From positions 218,382-282,381 of the forward strand of contig MNCI01029516.1 of assembly GCA_015680685.1 (NCBI GenBank): a DNA stretch of 64,000 bases, given 5' to 3'. A model generated the notes under the pieces. It did not search any database. It saw only the letters and a program-made list of their open reading frames with translations, and was not told where the DNA came from. Below are positions 59,287 through 64,000 of this stretch, piece after piece. Numbering within the stretch: the first letter of the stretch is position 1; each line of letters begins with the position of its first letter. The translations under genes were made by a program, and so were the position numbers. The stretch is from Gnetum montanum (lineage: Eukaryota; Streptophyta; Gnetopsida; Gnetales; Gnetaceae).

Positions 59287-60968
59287 TGAAAAATCATCAA
59301 ATTTTCATGTTATAACCTTTGTATACCCATCCCATGAAACTAGAGGTAAAATTTCATTGTAAATGTGAAGTTTGTAATCCATGAGGGATAATCTCACATA
59401 TCTCATACTTTTGGAAATAAAAAATGTCTCATAAGTGGCTAAAGCCTTATTCCAAAAATGAAGAGAGTCACCTAGTATCTATATTTGGGCTTGGGGGTCA
59501 AAATGCCTTTTGAAATTCCAAAAATTGTATTTTGATGGGTTTTATCGAGTATACACTTTTCTATTCTAAAAAACCTCTTCAAGGAGGGTAAGTGAACTAG
59601 GAGACATCAAATCCAATGTGGAGGAGTACAAGAAGGTGGATCTCACTACTGTTAGCATGGAAAAGAAGGTAATTCAACCTAGAGGGGTTTGACCTTCACC
59701 CACAACATTGATCTCTCATCTTCCTCAACATTAACACTCTTCCCCTAGTGTGAAGGGGTCAACCAACATGGAGGGATTAGCCAACGTGGATGCATGGGGG
59801 TGGATCTCACCTACCCCTTGAACATGGAAGAAATTTGTAGTAATTTTACAACCAATTTGCAACCAATCTATTAGCCATTTGCAACCAATTTGCAACCCAA
59901 ATTATGGGTAAAACCCTATAAAAAACAAACCTTAAAACCATTTCAAGGTTCCATACTTTTATAGTTCCACACCCTTGGCATTTGGAAACTAGGAGCTCTT
60001 TCTTCCTAGCAAAAACATAGCTTCTTTGGACATGACAGTGTGGAACCATTGTAATCCTATTACCCCTTGTTACCCTCTTTGGGATCTATGAGCTTGGAAT
60101 GCCAACGTTACCTCCTTGAGATCCCCAAATCTCAATATGGAGCATCTTGACAACCTGCATCCTTCACATTTCCCAAACCAATAGTTACCCAAGTTGCAGG
60201 TTTGGAGTAGCAACAAAGGAGATTTGAAAACATCAAGAGTGATTAAGCATCTAGATTGTGGAGTAGATTCTATCTTCTTCAATGGACTTGGAACTCTTGC
60301 CCAAGTGTACCCCCTTTGCTCTCCTACGGGCACTTTTGTACATATTACTAAAATCATTCTTTGTTTAATCAATAAAGTTTATAGTTTAAATTTGTGTTTT
60401 AGATTTGTAAATTTTTACATTTTTACACCTTTGTTTTGCATCCTCCTAAGTCTGTGGGTGATCTATTGGACTGTCTAGGATACCCTAAATCTCATTTTTT
60501 TCTTGTAGGCCTTGGGATTTAGGGTTGAGGTTATTTGTGACCTAAAATCCTTGGTTTTCTAACAATCAAGATTTTTTTTGCAACACAGATCATTACAAAG
60601 CTCACCATGTTGTTTGCATCAAGCTTTAAGGTTATTTTTGTATTCTTAGGCTTTGAATCCCATAACTTGTATTCTTTGAAACCTTTATTCTCCTTTGAAA
60701 TTTTTATAACATTTAAAATAAATTTTTAGTTTCTTTATTAGACATATTATTTTATGTATCTTTCTATTCTTGGACTTAGAGCTTGAAATGCTATTTTACA
60801 CATTTTTCAATTATTTTTGTAACAAGTAATAAATCCTCCAAGTCCTCAAGCAATTGTAAGACTATTTGAGGTGCTTCAAATCCTTTTTCAAGGCCCACTA
60901 GATCTAGAGTTAAAGTATTTTGTATAGGAATTTTTTATCTTCCAACATCAAATTTTTCCATCACTACA
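59287..60968 (+). repeat. LTR shared by elements C (3') and D (5')
   Basis: Preceded by C's polypurine tract and followed by a primer-binding site and a gag. Starts TGAAAAATCATC and ends CACTACA. The family motifs 'accaacatggagggattagc' and 'caacgtggatgcatggggg' lie at 59763-59800. The TATA box is at 59917. It carries ~370 bp absent from the 1384-2689 copy. Confidence 0.85.
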
Positions 60969-60973
60969 GTTTC

Positions 60974-60990
60974 TAGTGCTAGAAGAAGGA
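60974..60990 (+). other. Primer-binding site of element D
   Basis: TAGTGCTAGAAGAAGGA, 5 nt after the LTR (spacer gtttc), differing from the A and B sites by a few transitions. Its presence shows that the downstream sequence is a 5' internal region, not flanking host DNA. The leader to 61739 is AT-rich with no gene seen. Confidence 0.75.
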
Positions 60991-61739
60991 CCTCCACTTG
61001 AATTCTTCATTAAACCCCACTTTCAAATATTATGCCTATTTCTACCTTTGCGCATTAGAATATTTTTGGCATAATTTTTTAAAATTTTCCCAAAACTCCA
61101 ACATGTGAGATTCAAAGCAAATTTTCTTTAGAACAAAAATTTCCTTTGTTATTGTTTTCACAATATAGTCCACTGTATTACAACCATTCGCTGTACTTGG
61201 AATCACAAAAAATTTAATTTATCTTTTTTAGTTTTATGGTTATAGTGCTCAATGCTATATTTTTTTCTCATATGCTATCAATTTAAAATTTTTATTGGTA
61301 ATTGTAATTAGATTACTTTTCTTATTTTTGGTAATTGCATCTACAAATTTGTCTTAATCTTTACATACGCTATAGCCTACCTACACTTCTTTTAAACTTT
61401 ACCAAATACACTATAAATTTTTCTTTAAAAAAAATTATTTTTCTACTATTACAATTGCAATTTCATAAGCTCAAGCTTCCACATGCTACGAAGCTTTCAC
61501 AAGCTATGCTTTAATACATTGAAACTTCAACATGCTGTGTAGTTTTACAAGATGAAACTTCCATATGTTGTGCTTTATGCACTATAAGGCTTTTAACTTT
61601 CTTGAAATAAAAACTTGAAATTTTAAAAATTAATTAATATAAATCCTTTAAACCACTACCATATTTTTCCAATTATTTAGTATAAAATCTTTTATGCCTC
61701 TTTGCTGCTCCATAGTTTTGCCTTACAACATAGCACACA

Positions 61740-64000
61740 TGGCCTCCAACCAAGACTTTATTTGTATCTATGATCCCAAGGATCTTGCTATAGTATAATG
61801 TATGCAATCCCTTAGATAATTGGAATTAGACCCATCTTACATGAACAACAATGTAGAATATTATAACTTCATTTATGCTAAGATACAAGCTAGCCTCTCT
61901 ATCCTATGCAGAAAATCAACATGTAAATAATAATTTGATATTGGTCATCGAAATGGGAAGGTGTATATTCCATCCCCTTATGACTAGATTGAGATAATAT
62001 AATTCCACAAATGCATGCTAGCAAAACTAGTAGAACTAGAGGAGATGAGTAAGGGGATTGCATCAAATGAAAACCAAGAAGATTGGGATGAGTTTGAAGT
62101 AGAGCATGAACTAGACACATTCATAGGGAAAATTTTCCAACACTTAGCTCCACAAGAAACCATCCCTAGCTTAGACTTTCTATTCCCTCTATGAATCAAG
62201 CTTCTCAATCTACTCCCTTTTTTCCTACCACATTCACCTCAACACTTGTTGTAGTGGAGCACTAATCTCAGTCAACATCTCATTCCACATCCTTATTCTC
62301 AACAATGCCATTTTCAACCCAACCTTGTTCTATGTGACCATTACTAGTGGTATCCTTTAAACCATCTCGTACCTTCATTCTAGTGGGCTCCTCTTTGGGA
62401 CCCCAAGCATCACAAGCCTCTTACATCCCCGTCATCCCCTTTTTCTTGCACATTCTAACTTACATCCTTCTCATTATTCAACCCCCCTTTGACTATGACC
62501 ATCAAACCCCTCCTATGTATACCAATGCTAATAGCATGGCCTTAGGCCATCTAATTTTTTTCCATAGCCATTACTTCAAACTTATCAACCTATGGGAATA
62601 CCCCAAGGTCTAGATCAATCCTTTCAAATGATCTAGGATCTCATCAAAGAGTTGTAGAAGCTTAAAGCCTCCACCACCTAGATGGTTAAAATCATGGACA
62701 TCTACCAAGATAATTCCATTAGTCCCATCATTCTACAAATAACTCTTTCCATGGGCATTCCAATTTCCCACTTCACCAAATATAACAATGAGTGTGATCC
62801 TAATTTGTGTCTCATTACCTTTTGTTCCAAGTGCTTATTATTACAAGTTTGACCCCATACTATGTTGTGTATATTTCCTATGTCTCTCACTATAAAAGCC
62901 TTAGATCTGTACTATGCACTACCTAGAGGATCAATTGCCTCTTTAAAAGAGCTAATCTCACAATTTTTTAACCACTTCATGTACAACTTGAGACCTTATA
63001 CCACATCAAACTAGGTTATGAAGGGTAAATAGGGGCCCCTTGAGCTTTTTCAAAAATTCATACAAAGATGGAACACTACCCTTAATGAAATCTCCAAGCC
63101 CATCTCTAAAACACATCGTTTGGCCATTTTCAATAAGATGATTAATGATTTCATCAAGTCTAAGCTATACTACCTAGCACCACGATCACTTAGCCAAGCC
63201 TTTTCCCAAACCAAAAACATATAAGATGTTGTGGAAGCTAGTAATAACCTAGCATATGTAACATACAAGAACTAACACATGAGAAAGGATAAAAAAATGG
63301 AAAACAAAACCATGTAGCTATGGCTAAAATGATCAAAGAAACAAAAAACATGCAAGGGCCAAGGACAATGTATCCAAAAGCTCCTACTACCACTGCTCAA
63401 CCATCGACATTAGATATTTCAATATATATCCCACCTAGAAAAAATTTCAAAGTGAAAGATTAAGTACACAAAATTACCTGTGAAACCATCAAAGCTTCTT
63501 GATCAATTGCTCAAAGATGGCTACATCTAATACAAATAACTAAGAATTCATGTAAGGGGCATGATCGATTGTGTGACATCATTAAAGATTCCACGATAGC
63601 CACCAAAGATGATCCACCTATGCCCAAATACTTTAAAATATATTGATTTTTAACTTGACTTTAAAGGATGATTTACAAAAAATGATAAATAGTGATGAAT
63701 TGATCTTAGATACATCTAGCCTGGTTAGGCCCCAAAACTAGAATATGCAAGTGTACAAGGACTTGTTGAATGCCAATAATGACTTATATATCATAGCTAC
63801 ATTTAATGTTAATAAAAACCCTACACATTCTAGGGAGCCATTTGTCATTTAGGTACCTCCTTGTAATAAAAGGGCTTCAATTTCATTGATTTTAAGAACT
63901 TATTTTTTCATAAGGATACAATCACCTACACCTTCCAAAGAATCATTCATTATTAGAGTGTTCCCTCCTATCACCTTCATTAAGCCTACAACCTAGGTTG
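61740..64000 (+). pseudogene. Element D gag-pro, truncated by window end
   Basis: The start is ATG at 61740 (MASNQDFICIYDPKDL), the best preserved start of the C/D family. The N-terminal half (61740-62160) is acidic near 62040-62130 (EELEEMSK, EDWDEFEVEHELD by position). The Gag core is at 62690-63250. A knuckle region near 63640 is damaged. Linker repeats REPFVI-VPP, YFFIRI and SFIIRVF lie at 63835-63970. Many TAG/TAA stops and frame changes. The protease would lie beyond the window. Confidence 0.7.

Larger units (their letters stand above)
1384..60968 (+). mobile_element. Element C: old Tat-like Ty3/gypsy retrotransposon, host of nested A and B
   Basis: The 5' LTR at 1384-2689 and the LTR at 59287-60968 match over most of their length. 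Between them, in order, lie a decayed PBS, gag-pro, the 3' part of an antisense gene, inserted element A, a 280-bp remnant, inserted element B, the 5' exons of the same antisense gene, a tandem array, pol, and a polypurine tract. Joining across A and B restores a continuous order of antisense exons, which proves that one element was split twice. Coding regions are riddled with stops and one large RT deletion. LTRs and genes are clearly older than those of A and B. The 3' target duplication cannot be tested because another internal region (D) follows the last LTR. Confidence 0.85.
59287..64000 (+). mobile_element. Element D: C-family retrotransposon, 5' part only
   Basis: LTR, PBS, leader and gag in order, cut by the window end. 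Sequence is close to element C in LTR and gag. It lacks its own upstream LTR and uses C's last LTR, as expected after unequal recombination between neighbouring copies or after a tandem insertion event. Confidence 0.8.

Noticed and set aside
1-64000. tRNA, rRNA or other structural RNA genes
   Set aside because: I looked for tRNA-like arms and conserved rRNA words and saw none beyond the primer-binding sites; a covariance-model scan would be the proper test.

Overview
The window reads as repeat-dominated nuclear DNA of a large-genome plant (a gymnosperm or similar is a guess; nothing in the sequence fixes the species). I see no independent host gene. The window is a nest of Ty3/gypsy LTR retrotransposons, all on the + strand, best placed in the Tat/Ogre-like group. 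The evidence is four-fold: a primer-binding site of the form TGGYGCTAGAAGGAGGG starting exactly 5 nt after the LTR; a second, plant/archaeal-type RNase H after the RT/RNase H block; a CxxHxxxxHxxxxC zinc knuckle in Gag; and about 6 kb between protease and reverse transcriptase.

Layout. Element C is the oldest and forms the frame: 5' LTR 1384-2689, gag-pro 3829-7356, antisense gene 8108-10664, then interruption, then antisense gene 5' exons 47743-50163, a ~188-bp tandem array 50450-54300, pol 54990-58145, 3' LTR 59287-60968. Element A (10665-28560, LTRs ~1.15 kb, target duplication GACCT/AACCT) sits in exon 4 of C's antisense gene. Element B (28841-47737, LTRs ~2.1-2.2 kb, perfect CTTTC duplication) sits only 280 bp further on, in intron 3 of the same gene. 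The last LTR of C is followed directly by another primer-binding site and a gag (element D, cut by the window end), so C and D share one LTR. Positions 1-250 hold the end of a B-type LTR.

Each element has the same plan: LTR, PBS, leader, gag-pro in one frame with a repeated PFVVRVPP-type linker, a spacer, a minus-strand gene, pol (RT, RNase H, archaeal-type RNase H, integrase), a noncoding 3' region, a hairpin containing the polypurine tract, and the LTR. All coding regions are decayed, mostly through C-to-T or G-to-A stops. Element A is the least damaged and C the most.

The most interesting content is the minus-strand gene between pro and pol. It can be followed exon by exon in A, B and C. 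Splice sites and intron phases are conserved. It begins with a degenerate FCP1/NIF-type HAD phosphatase domain whose catalytic aspartates are missing in all three copies, followed by a longer unknown region and an acidic or coiled-coil tail. Each family also has its own palindromic motif dialect, shared between its LTR and the 5' part of its antisense gene (TTTACGCT/GCGTATACGC in A, GCTATGCTACGCTA in B, CCATGTTGGCTAACATGG in C). A separate GGCCTTAAACTAGCA-like repeat marks the borders of the gene blocks in all three families. Together these suggest LTR and antisense promoter regions that evolve together under common regulation, with the antisense gene lying inside what may be a sense-strand intron.
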